20,818 bases of DNA from JBILVQ01 sp044370375 (lineage in GTDB: Bacteria > Bacteroidota > Bacteroidia > UBA4408). The notes beneath the pieces were generated by a model. That model was not told the origin of the DNA, ran no database searches, and saw only the letters and a program-made list of their open reading frames with translations. Shown here in pieces: positions 8,579-16,242 of this stretch (the first letter of the stretch is position 1; the number at the start of each line of letters is the position of its first letter). The stretch lies in the NCBI GenBank assembly GCA_044370375.1, contig JBILVQ010000029.1, positions 1 through 20,818 on the forward strand. Direction: 5' to 3'. The position numbers were made by a program, and so were the translations under genes.

Positions 8579-10474
8579 TTGTTAACCCTTCCCGAAAAAC
8601 ATATTCATCCTTCCATTGTCTTCCTTTTCGATTTGTCGATTTGCGCAGGCTCAGTTGTCCTGGCTTATTTACTTCGTTTTAACTTTAACATACCACCATC
8701 CGATTGGCAAGATCTACCCTATGTAGCCTCGTTTATTCTTTTGGTAAGAGCCCTGAGTTTTTTACTAGGCAAAACTTATCAGGCCATTATTCGCTTTACT
8801 TCTACCCGCGATGCCTTTAAATTATTTACTGTTTGTTTGGCAGGTTCGCTGCTGATGGCTGTAACCAACATTTTTACTTTCAACCTGGCCAGTAAATTCT
8901 TTATTCCGTTCAGTATTATTATCATCGATTTTATTGTCTCTGTTTTCCTTTTGGTCAGTATTCGAACCCTTATCAAAGTATTATATTTCGAACTCATTAA
9001 TCCTTCGCGTGAAAAAACTCCAGTAATCATTTATGGGGCCGCTGAAGCCGGTTTAATTACCAAAAGAACACTCGATAAAGATGTAGGCAACAAATACAAA
9101 CCTATTGCCTTTCTTGAAACCGACAAAAACCTGATTGGTAAAAAAATTGAAGGCATAAAAATTCACCCAGTAAGCCACCTTCATACTTTATTGACAGAAA
9201 ACAAAGTTGGATTTTTAATTCTTTCCCGTCAGGACCTTGAAACCCAAGAGAAACAAAGCATGGTGGATGCCTGTTTCGATCACAAGGTTAGGGTACTGAA
9301 TGTACCTCCAGCCAACCGCTGGATTAACGGTGAATTATCTTTCAAACAAATTAAAAAAATAAACATAGAGGATTTAATAAAACGCGATGAAATAAATTTA
9401 GACAAGGCCGGCATAGAAAGACGCTTAAAAAACAAAGTCATAATGGTTACTGGTGCTGCAGGTTCTATTGGAAGCGAATTGGTGCGGCAAATCATTAAAT
9501 TCTCTCCCAAAAAATTAATTATGGTTGATCAGGCAGAATCTGCTTTGTTTGATATCGATCTCGAATTAAAAGAAAAAGTAGGCCAAAAAATTTTATATCC
9601 CATTATTGCCGATATCTGTAATGAAAAAAGAATGAATGCTATTTTTGGTCTTCATCAACCCAATATTGTCTTTCATGCAGCAGCCTACAAGCATGTTCCT
9701 TTGATGGAAGAAAATCCCTGCGAGGCTGTTCGCACAAACGTTTTAGGAACCACCGTACTGGCTTCCTTGGCATCACGGCACCAGGTGGAAGATTTCGTGA
9801 TGATCTCTTCCGACAAGGCTGTAAATCCTACCGGGGTGATGGGAGCGACCAAACGAGCGGCTGAAATTTATGTTCAATCACTAGGCTTTACCAGCCAAAC
9901 AAAATTTATTACCACCCGGTTCGGAAATGTTTTAGGTTCTAACGGATCCGTTATTCCTGTCTTCAAAAAGCAAATTGAAAATGGCGGTCCTGTAACCGTT
10001 ACCCATCCGGAAGTTACAAGATATTTTATGTCTATACCCGAGGCTGCACAATTGGTGCTGGAAGCAGGCGCAATGGGTAAAGGCGGAGAAGTTTTTTTAT
10101 TCGACATGGGTCAGCCTGTGAAGGTTTATGATTTGGCCGTTCGGATGATTCATTTGCACGGACTAACCCTCGACAAGGATATTAAAATTGTTTTTTCAGG
10201 TTTACGACCAGGAGAAAAGCTTTTCGAAGAATTACTCTATGATACTGAAAATGCAATGCCCACCCATCATGCAAGAATCATGATTGGAAAAGTGAATACC
10301 ATGAACTTTGAAAATGTTCAGCAGTTTATCCACTCTCTCAGCCTGGCTTGCGAGGAGCAAAATGATCAGGAAGCGGTTAAAATTCTGAAGCAAATGATTC
10401 CGGAATACAAAAGCAATAATTCTGTTTACAGCAGTCTTGATTCACCCCATGGAGGAAATACTCTTCATGGTTAA
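8579..10474 (+). CDS. Membrane nucleotide-sugar 4,6-dehydratase/epimerase (WbpM/FlaA1/CapD long form)
   Basis: 631 residues. Four predicted membrane helices (~13-33, 47-65, 82-102, 109-131) precede a first Rossmann-like domain (VIIYGAAEAGLI, ~149-160) and a catalytic short-chain dehydrogenase domain with TGAAGSIGSE (291-300). As in the WbpM/PglF class, the catalytic segment reads SSDKAVNPTGVMGATKR (410-426), with Met421-x3-Lys425 where other SDRs have Tyr-x3-Lys. RPGEKLFEELL (543-553) is also diagnostic. Family reaction: UDP-GlcNAc to a 4-keto-6-deoxy sugar, an early step for surface-glycan sugars such as bacillosamine or QuiNAc. There is no ATG before residue 93 and TTG 8579 is the most upstream ATG/GTG/TTG, so TTG is taken as the start; it keeps all four helices. 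Faces aroQ convergently, with a 7-base gap. Confidence 0.88.
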   Translation: MLTLPEKHIHPSIVFLFDLSICAGSVVLAYLLRFNFNIPPSDWQDLPYVASFILLVRALSFLLGKTYQAIIRFTSTRDAFKLFTVCLAGSLLMAVTNIFTFNLASKFFIPFSIIIIDFIVSVFLLVSIRTLIKVLYFELINPSREKTPVIIYGAAEAGLITKRTLDKDVGNKYKPIAFLETDKNLIGKKIEGIKIHPVSHLHTLLTENKVGFLILSRQDLETQEKQSMVDACFDHKVRVLNVPPANRWINGELSFKQIKKINIEDLIKRDEINLDKAGIERRLKNKVIMVTGAAGSIGSELVRQIIKFSPKKLIMVDQAESALFDIDLELKEKVGQKILYPIIADICNEKRMNAIFGLHQPNIVFHAAAYKHVPLMEENPCEAVRTNVLGTTVLASLASRHQVEDFVMISSDKAVNPTGVMGATKRAAEIYVQSLGFTSQTKFITTRFGNVLGSNGSVIPVFKKQIENGGPVTVTHPEVTRYFMSIPEAAQLVLEAGAMGKGGEVFLFDMGQPVKVYDLAVRMIHLHGLTLDKDIKIVFSGLRPGEKLFEELLYDTENAMPTHHARIMIGKVNTMNFENVQQFIHSLSLACEEQNDQEAVKILKQMIPEYKSNNSVYSSLDSPHGGNTLHG

Positions 10475-10481
10475 TTTTATT

Positions 10482-10910
10482 CTATTTCATCAAAGCACCG
10501 GTGAGCGACAACAAGGCCATTTCATAGCCTGCCCAGCCAAAACCGGAAATTACCCCATCACAATGAGGAGAAACATAGGAAGTATGTCGGAATGACTCCC
10601 TTGCAAAAATCTTACTCAAGTGAACTTCAATCACCGGCACCTCCATACTTTTAACTGCATCTCCAATGGCTATCGAGGTATGGGTATATCCTCCCGGATT
10701 GAAAATTATTCCATTATTTCCCGATCTGAACTCCTGCAAAAAATTAATTAATTCTCCCTCAACATTGCTTTGGCGGTGAATAATTTGAACGGATGGATAG
10801 GCCATTTGCAAATAGGATAAAAACTCATCAATGCCCTTGTTTCCATAAACACCAATTTCTCTGCTTCCAACCAGATTAATATTGGGTCCATTCAAAATAA
10901 TTACTTTCAT
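10482..10910 (-). CDS. aroQ: 3-dehydroquinate dehydratase, type II
   Basis: 142 residues from ATG 10910; an open frame runs further upstream to 11015, but family members begin exactly at MKVIILNGPNINL. The enzyme dehydrates 3-dehydroquinate to 3-dehydroshikimate in the shikimate pathway and is a cytosolic dodecamer in the family. Catalytic and binding residues are visible: Arg17 and Tyr22 in the mobile loop (VGSREIGVYG), QSNVEGELI (47-55), NPGGYTHTSIAIGDA with Asn71 and His77, EVHLS with His97, and FARESFRHTSYVS with Arg108. Length is normal and nothing is missing. It is a lone gene between two oppositely oriented units. A TATCTTCG (10922-10915) just upstream of the start and a TATCTTTG at 11054-11047 are candidate -7 boxes. 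Confidence 0.95.
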   Translation of the reverse strand: MKVIILNGPNINLVGSREIGVYGNKGIDEFLSYLQMAYPSVQIIHRQSNVEGELINFLQEFRSGNNGIIFNPGGYTHTSIAIGDAVKSMEVPVIEVHLSKIFARESFRHTSYVSPHCDGVISGFGWAGYEMALLSLTGALMK

Positions 10911-10914
10911 GGGA

Positions 10915-10922
10915 CGAAGATA
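10915..10922 (-). promoter_or_regulatory. Possible -7 box directly before aroQ
   Basis: Minus-strand TATCTTCG ends 4 bases before ATG 10910, one base off the TAnnTTTG consensus. No TTG lies 19-21 bases upstream. If used, the transcript would have almost no leader. An alternative is the exact match TATCTTTG at 11054-11047, which would give a leader of about 130 bases. Confidence 0.25.
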
Positions 10923-11046
10923 AATAAATTCGTCATGATTGATAACCGAACTCGCATCCCAAAGGCAAGGAGAAAGAACACTAGCCTTGAGCATTGTATT
11001 TGCTGCCGGCTGCACAAAACACTCTTCAATAAAATGATTCCCCTTG

Positions 11047-11054
11047 CAAAGATA
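11047..11054 (-). promoter_or_regulatory. Alternative distal -7 box for aroQ
   Basis: TATCTTTG on the minus strand fits TAnnTTTG exactly. No suitable TTG is seen 19-21 bases upstream, so the call rests on the -7 element alone. It lies back to back with the TACCTTTG box of the opposite operon. Confidence 0.25.
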
Positions 11055-11069
11055 TTTTGGAATTGATTA

Positions 11070-11077
11070 TACCTTTG
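11070..11077 (+). promoter_or_regulatory. -7 box of the SGNH-SGNH-MBOAT operon
   Basis: TACCTTTG matches TAnnTTTG and ends 7 bases before ATG 11085, which implies a leaderless or nearly leaderless mRNA. A TTG at 11044-11046 lies 23 bases upstream, slightly longer than the usual 19-21 spacing. Confidence 0.45.
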
Positions 11078-11084
11078 GGGCAGC

Positions 11085-12539
11085 ATGAAAAAAGCGGCCC
11101 CCATTACCAAGGATAGTTTCAAACCCCTCCTACTGCTTGCATTAACCGCATTTTTTTTATGGCTATTGAGTCTTATCCCTGCGGAAGTCCTGCATATAAA
11201 TTCTTCTCTTCAACTCAGAAAAATGAATCTTTTTTCTTCCGTTGAAACAGTGGCTAAATTCAAGCCCAAAAAACACTTCAGGATTATCAGCGGACAAGAC
11301 GAACCTGCCGATTTTTCAAATCCCGGCTTATTTGTTCGCGAAGATTCTTTATGGATCGATTATTCTGTTTCAAAGGAACGGGGAATAAAAACCTTCTTTC
11401 AAAAACTGGCCGGCCCTTTGAAAAAGAAAAAAATAAGGATTGCCTACTTTGGAGATTCAATGATTGAAGGCGACTTAATCGTGCGCGACCTGAGAAATCT
11501 ACTTCAGCTTAAATATGGAGGCATGGGCGTTGGAATGGTACCGCTCACTTCACCAACTGCGGGTTTCAGACAAACCATCAAACATAGTTTTAGTCCCAAT
11601 TGGTCTGAATACAACCTTTTACTAAAAACCAATCCCATTGCCCCCGGCATTACAGGTCACGTTTTCATTCCGCAAATAAATGAAAGTACAGACACCCTCC
11701 AAAAACCCGGCAATGCAAGTTGGTGCACTTTTTTTCCTGTACCCTCACCCTTGTTAAATGAATTCTCTAAAACAAGTTTACTTTACGGACCAACCGCCAA
11801 AAGGAATTTTGTTTTCGTCAATGCTCCTTCAGGTCCGTCAAAAGTAGTTGCTCTATCAGGTAATTCAGTCGTCAATAAACTTGAAATCCCCGCCGAGCTT
11901 TCAAAAAAAGGATTTACGCTTACCTTTGCAACCGGTGAAGCATTGCCACTCTATGCGCTTAATTTCGATAGCGATTCAGGAATTTTTGTAGATAATTTTT
12001 CTTTTCGTGGAAATTCCGGAATGCCGCTTACCCGAATTCCATTTAGTCATCTCAATCGGGTAAACGAAATTGAACCCTACGACTTAATCATCCTACAATA
12101 TGGTTTAAATGCGGCCTCGGCCAGTGTAAGCGATTATCATTGGTATGAAACAGGATTAACCCAAATGGTTAACCATTTAAAAAAGTCTTTTCCTGATGCC
12201 GCTTTCTTGATGATTACTCCCGGTGATAAAAGCATGAAAGAAAATGGAGAGTGGATAACCGATCCTGGATTAATACGCGTTGTAGAAACCGAAAAAAAAG
12301 TGGCCCAAAAAACCGATATAACTTTCTATAACTTTTTTCAGGCCATGGGTGGACAAAATTCTATGGTTGAATGGGCAGAAAGCAACCCGCCTAAGGCCAA
12401 CAAAGACTACACCCATTTTAATTTTAGAGGAGCAGCCCTTGCCGGTAAGATGATTTTTAATGCCCTCGAAAAAGCCAAAAAAGAATACGAAGCAGCCGAA
12501 AAAATTCACTCTTCCATCAGCCTCCCTTCGCTGCCCTGA
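11085..12539 (+). CDS. SGNH/GDSL-family hydrolase or O-acetyltransferase with N-terminal membrane anchor
   Basis: 484 residues. A single hydrophobic helix at ~14-32 without a clear cleavage site suggests anchoring with the bulk in the periplasm. Catalytic elements: block I FGDSMIEGD with Ser125 (122-130), block III QYGLNAA with Gly340 and Asn342, and block V D441-x2-H444 (DYTHFNFRG). The Ser-His-Asp triad is therefore intact. Between blocks I and III are ~215 residues, far more than in simple SGNH enzymes, so an extra beta-rich domain is probably inserted there. The C-terminal half (TPGDKSM...FFQAMGGQNSMVEW) aligns with the next gene, showing they are paralogues. Three bases separate it from that gene and an MBOAT transporter follows, so the role is probably transfer or removal of acetyl groups on an envelope glycan. 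Which of the two activities is unknown. Confidence 0.82.
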   Translation: MKKAAPITKDSFKPLLLLALTAFFLWLLSLIPAEVLHINSSLQLRKMNLFSSVETVAKFKPKKHFRIISGQDEPADFSNPGLFVREDSLWIDYSVSKERGIKTFFQKLAGPLKKKKIRIAYFGDSMIEGDLIVRDLRNLLQLKYGGMGVGMVPLTSPTAGFRQTIKHSFSPNWSEYNLLLKTNPIAPGITGHVFIPQINESTDTLQKPGNASWCTFFPVPSPLLNEFSKTSLLYGPTAKRNFVFVNAPSGPSKVVALSGNSVVNKLEIPAELSKKGFTLTFATGEALPLYALNFDSDSGIFVDNFSFRGNSGMPLTRIPFSHLNRVNEIEPYDLIILQYGLNAASASVSDYHWYETGLTQMVNHLKKSFPDAAFLMITPGDKSMKENGEWITDPGLIRVVETEKKVAQKTDITFYNFFQAMGGQNSMVEWAESNPPKANKDYTHFNFRGAALAGKMIFNALEKAKKEYEAAEKIHSSISLPSLP

Positions 12540-12542
12540 TCC

Positions 12543-13775
12543 ATGAAAAACCTTTTCCTTTCCTTCCTAATCATTTTATGTTTTAATGTTGTTCAGGCCC
12601 AGGACTCATTGTTCATCAGAAAAAATTATCCCTTTGTTAAATTGGATAAAAACACCATAGAAAACGACTCCATCTCGCTGAATTATTTCTTTCAAAAACT
12701 TGATAGCCTGCAAAAAAAACTTATAAAAAAAGTTGTAGTCCTTCAAATTGGTGATTCGCATTTACAGGCAGATTACTTTCCCGGAAAAACAAGGGTCAGA
12801 CTACAACAAGCCTTTGGCAATGCGGGCCGTGGATTGGTGACTCCTTATAAAATTGCCAAAACCAACGAACCTGATAATTACAAATCATGGAGCAATAAAA
12901 TATGGAGAGCCAAAAGAGTAGCCATAGAAAAAGATACCTTACCGGTTGGATTAAGCGGATTAACCCTTTTTCAAAATGAACCGGGAACACAACTAAAAAT
13001 AAAAATTTCAAATCAGGAAAATCTTAACTACGGATTCAACAAAATCAGTGTTCTTCAGGATAGCCGAAAACCTCATCTTCCCATTGCCTTTTGTGATAGC
13101 TTAAGCTGTAAAATGGCCGTCCTAGAACCCAAACAACAATCCACCAATCAAATTGAAACCATTCATCTGGGCCAAACATATCATGAAACAACGCTGATTT
13201 TTGAAGCGGCCGACTCATCAGCAGAAAACCCCTATTCTCTTCTTTATGGTTTCATCTTCGAAAACAGCGATAGCGGTATCCTCTACCACACGGTAGGCAT
13301 CAACGGTGCTGAATTCAGGCACTACGCCAAACAAGAGAATTTCGTTCAGCAAACCCAATGGGTAAAACCCGACTTAATAATTTTTTCAATGGGCACGAAT
13401 GAAGCCTTCAGTCCGGCCTTTAAAAAAGAAGATTTTTTAGTACAAATTGATTCCTTGGTGAGCTCCATAAAAAAAATAAACCCTCATTCCAGCATCCTTT
13501 TTACAACACCCGGAGATGCCATGAGGAGAGTAAAATATAAAAACCCGAGGAATAAAATTGCAGGAAAAACCATCATTGACTACGCAACAGAAAAAAATTA
13601 TGCCTACTGGAATTTATTTGAAATTATGGGAGGATACGGAAGTATCCAAAAATGGTATGCTAAAAAACTAACCGCAAAAGACAAATTGCATCTTAATCGC
13701 AGAGGCTACGAATTACAAGGAGAACTTTTTGCCAAAGCCCTTATCAAGGCTTATTTACATCAAAAAAAGCAATGA
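12543..13775 (+). CDS. Secreted SGNH/GDSL-family hydrolase or O-acetyltransferase
   Basis: 410 residues with a Sec signal peptide (residues 1-20, probable cut after VVQAQ or VVQA), so periplasmic or exported. Block I is QIGDSHLQADY with Ser72, block III is SMGTNEAF with Gly284 and Asn286, and block V is D380-x2-H383 (DKLHLNRRG). All catalytic positions are present. About 210 residues separate blocks I and III, as in the upstream paralogue, with a shared landmark near the end of the insert (YHTVGINGAEFRHY here). The C-terminal part shares TPGD, W/Y-N-x-F, MGG and the closing A-K-A-L-like helix with the upstream protein. The stop codon overlaps the MBOAT start (ATGA, 13772-13775), so the two are translationally coupled. 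The pairing resembles PatB/Ape1 or AlgJ/AlgX-type partners of MBOAT proteins. Confidence 0.83.
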   Translation: MKNLFLSFLIILCFNVVQAQDSLFIRKNYPFVKLDKNTIENDSISLNYFFQKLDSLQKKLIKKVVVLQIGDSHLQADYFPGKTRVRLQQAFGNAGRGLVTPYKIAKTNEPDNYKSWSNKIWRAKRVAIEKDTLPVGLSGLTLFQNEPGTQLKIKISNQENLNYGFNKISVLQDSRKPHLPIAFCDSLSCKMAVLEPKQQSTNQIETIHLGQTYHETTLIFEAADSSAENPYSLLYGFIFENSDSGILYHTVGINGAEFRHYAKQENFVQQTQWVKPDLIIFSMGTNEAFSPAFKKEDFLVQIDSLVSSIKKINPHSSILFTTPGDAMRRVKYKNPRNKIAGKTIIDYATEKNYAYWNLFEIMGGYGSIQKWYAKKLTAKDKLHLNRRGYELQGELFAKALIKAYLHQKKQ

Positions 13776-15235
13776 ACCCGGAAAGACTCCTTCATCTCCT
13801 TCAATACGATCAAAACAATCCATTGTTGTTTAACAGTGGTTTATTTTTGTTTCTGTTTCTGGGGTTTCTTTCTGTTTATAGTTTCATTTACCATAAACCA
13901 AACCTAAGGGTATTATGGGTTGTTGTTTTTTCCGTTTACTTTTACTACAAATCTAGCGGATGGTACTTTTTGGTAATGATTGGAACCAGCATTGTGGCCC
14001 ACTACCTATCGCTTTACCTTTACCTAAAAGGCAAAAACTGGCAACGAAAAGCAGCCTTTCTATTTTCTCTTTGCTTGTTTTTGGGATTGCTGGGTCTGTT
14101 CAAATACCTCGACTTCGTTATCGGAATCTGGAACTCGTTTGCAGAAAAACATATCAGTCCGAAACACCTGTTTTTGCCCTTAGGAATTTCCTTTTACACC
14201 TTCGAGTTAATTTCTTACACCACCGATGTTTATCAAAGAAAATTTAAACCGGTAAAGCGATTAGACGACTTTCTGTTTTATATTTCCTTCTTTCCTCACC
14301 TTGTTGCCGGGCCCATTGTGAGGCCCCATGAACTGGTTCCGCAAATTAGAGGCAAAATAAATTTTGTAAAAGAATGGATTGGCAAAGGAACCTTCCTGAT
14401 TATTTGCGGGCTGGTTAAAAAGGCCATCATTTCTGATTACATTGGGGTAAACTTCGTTGACAGGGTTTTTGAAAATCCAACACTTTATTCAGGTGTAGAA
14501 AATCTGTTAGCGGTTTATGGATATACCCTACAAATTTACTGCGACTTTTCAGGCTATTCTGATATGGCCGTTGGAATTGCCCTTTGGATGGGATTCAAAC
14601 TACCCCTCAATTTTAATGTGCCTTACAGCGCATTAAGTTTGACCGATTTCTGGAAAAGATGGCATATTTCACTTTCATCCTGGTTAAGGGATTACTTATA
14701 CATTCCTTTGGGTGGAAATAAAAAGGGAATATTCAGAACCTATCTTAATCTTTTCATCACCATGTTGCTGGGCGGATTGTGGCACGGAGCCTCATGGAAA
14801 TTTGTTGTTTGGGGAGGCCTGCACGGTTTCATGCTTGCCATAGAAAGAATGCTCAAAAAAGTTTTCCCCAAGCCCAATACTTCCTTTGTCGGTAAGCGTA
14901 TTGCCTGGCTCTACACCTTTCATTTGGTAGCTTTCTGTTGGATTTTTTTTAGAGCAGCAAATTTTGAACAGGCAATCTCTGTTATCCATCAAATTGGCAA
15001 TTCCTTTCATCCGGAACTATTCATAACCATCCTGTCGGCCTATCCTGAAGTGTTTTCAGGAATTGCCATTGGATATCTGCTTCACTGGACTCCGCGAAAA
15101 ATCGATCAAGCCATTGAATCGGGTTTCATCAAAATGCCCTTATGGCTGCAATCCCTAATGCTTGCCCTTATTATTTGGCTCACCTTCCAAACATTATCAG
15201 CCAACGTTCAGCCCTTTATCTACTTCCAGTTTTAG
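13772..15235 (+). CDS. MBOAT-family membrane O-acyltransferase (AlgI/PatA/DltB-like)
   Basis: 487 residues with about ten or more hydrophobic segments from residue 20 to the end. Signature sequences: LPLGISFYTFELISYTTDVY (136-155), FFPHLVAGPIVRP (173-185), YCDFSGYSDMAVGIALWMG (256-274), FWKRWHISLSSWLRDYLYIPLGG with His298, and LGGLWHGASWKFVVWGGLHG with the invariant His338 and His351. MBOAT proteins of this subfamily pass acetyl groups from a cytoplasmic donor across the inner membrane to periplasmic transferases acting on alginate, cellulose, peptidoglycan or teichoic acid. The ATGA overlap with an exported SGNH gene is the expected pairing. The stop codon overlaps that of the convergent acyltransferase-3 gene. 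Acceptor not identifiable from sequence. Confidence 0.92.
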   Translation: MNPERLLHLLQYDQNNPLLFNSGLFLFLFLGFLSVYSFIYHKPNLRVLWVVVFSVYFYYKSSGWYFLVMIGTSIVAHYLSLYLYLKGKNWQRKAAFLFSLCLFLGLLGLFKYLDFVIGIWNSFAEKHISPKHLFLPLGISFYTFELISYTTDVYQRKFKPVKRLDDFLFYISFFPHLVAGPIVRPHELVPQIRGKINFVKEWIGKGTFLIICGLVKKAIISDYIGVNFVDRVFENPTLYSGVENLLAVYGYTLQIYCDFSGYSDMAVGIALWMGFKLPLNFNVPYSALSLTDFWKRWHISLSSWLRDYLYIPLGGNKKGIFRTYLNLFITMLLGGLWHGASWKFVVWGGLHGFMLAIERMLKKVFPKPNTSFVGKRIAWLYTFHLVAFCWIFFRAANFEQAISVIHQIGNSFHPELFITILSAYPEVFSGIAIGYLLHWTPRKIDQAIESGFIKMPLWLQSLMLALIIWLTFQTLSANVQPFIYFQF

Positions 15236-16242
15236 GGCCGCTCAATTGCTTCGCCTCCAAAAAAATATTTCTGAATTGTTTTAATGCGAGTCAGGTTTAC
15301 AATTGTAATGATTAAGATCAATTCAAGCAGCAAAGCAAGACCATAAAATCTCAAATCCGTCAAATCCGGAATCATTAACCCGGCAAATACAATCGGAAAA
15401 ATATGCCACAAATAAATTGGCAAAGAGTTTTGTCCAATCAAGGCCAGCGGCTTCAGGGCAAGAAGTTTATCCTCCCTTTTTAGCTGAAAAAAAACATGAA
15501 TAAAAGTAAAATTAAATACAAAATAAACCGGTGCTGCAGCAAGCCAAATTTCGTTCGCAAAAGTGAAGGAGTAAAGCCAAAACATTAAAAATAGAAAAAC
15601 AAGATTGATCCCCAAAGGAAAGGTACTGCGACCCTTATAACCATAAAAGCCCAAAACAAAAAAAAAGAAAAACTGAACATGAAAAGTGCGGCCAATATAA
15701 TGCAAAACGCTTCCTCCGGAAGGTATCCATTGCAAAAAAACAAGTTCATGATCTACAGGATAAAACAATAAAGAAATAAGCAAAGCAATCAGCAGCAAAT
15801 ATTGAGGTTTTAAGTTTAGTTTTCTTAATGCCAAGGTGCCAAAAATCCATCCTAAATAAGCAGGAATAAACCATAAATGATGATAGGGAAAAATAAAACA
15901 CTGAAGAATTATCCTTCCCAGTTCTTTCAAGGAATGTGCTTGAAACAAGTTGGGCAAAATAGAATAGGCCAACATGGCAATTAGCCAAGGTAAAACAGGT
16001 CGCTTAAAAAGGCGTAAAAAAAATAAGCCGGGTTTCTTTTCTATGGTTCTGCTAACCGACAAAAGATATCCGCCTATCCCTATAAAAAGGGGCATGTGAA
16101 AACTATAAATAACGAATCGAAAAAAATTCTCACCTACCTTACCCTGCAAAATATGGCCGGCAATCATCAAAAGGATTAACACTCCTTTAAGAGAATCTAT
16201 CCCTTCGTTTCGTCCCGGTAAAATTGAAAGATGAGGCCTCAC
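15232..16242 (-). CDS. Acyltransferase-3 family membrane protein (fucose 4-O-acetylase-like)
   Basis: 336 residues from GTG 16242. That codon overlaps the selD stop as GTGA (16239-16242), the usual coupling arrangement, and places ~14 residues before the conserved start GIDSLKGVLILLMIAGH with the family's His30. A longer TTG start at 16284 would overlap selD by 46 bases and add a Lys-rich, unconserved tail. About ten membrane helices; SFHMPLFIGIGGYLLS and the WHIFPI region near the C-terminus are typical. Family members O-acylate sugars of surface glycans or antibiotics. Last gene of the recF-selU-selD operon, whose other members have no glycan role, and tail-to-tail with the MBOAT cluster. 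Substrate unknown. Confidence 0.82.
   Translation of the reverse strand: MRPHLSILPGRNEGIDSLKGVLILLMIAGHILQGKVGENFFRFVIYSFHMPLFIGIGGYLLSVSRTIEKKPGLFFLRLFKRPVLPWLIAMLAYSILPNLFQAHSLKELGRIILQCFIFPYHHLWFIPAYLGWIFGTLALRKLNLKPQYLLLIALLISLLFYPVDHELVFLQWIPSGGSVLHYIGRTFHVQFFFFFVLGFYGYKGRSTFPLGINLVFLFLMFWLYSFTFANEIWLAAAPVYFVFNFTFIHVFFQLKREDKLLALKPLALIGQNSLPIYLWHIFPIVFAGLMIPDLTDLRFYGLALLLELILIITIVNLTRIKTIQKYFFGGEAIERP

Noticed and set aside
10911..11015. 35-residue N-terminal extension of AroQ
   Set aside because: Type II dehydroquinases start at the MKVIILNGPN strand; the extension has no family counterpart.
13960..14247. 95-residue open frame inside the MBOAT gene
   Set aside because: Out-of-frame shadow of a strongly supported membrane protein, no recognisable motif.
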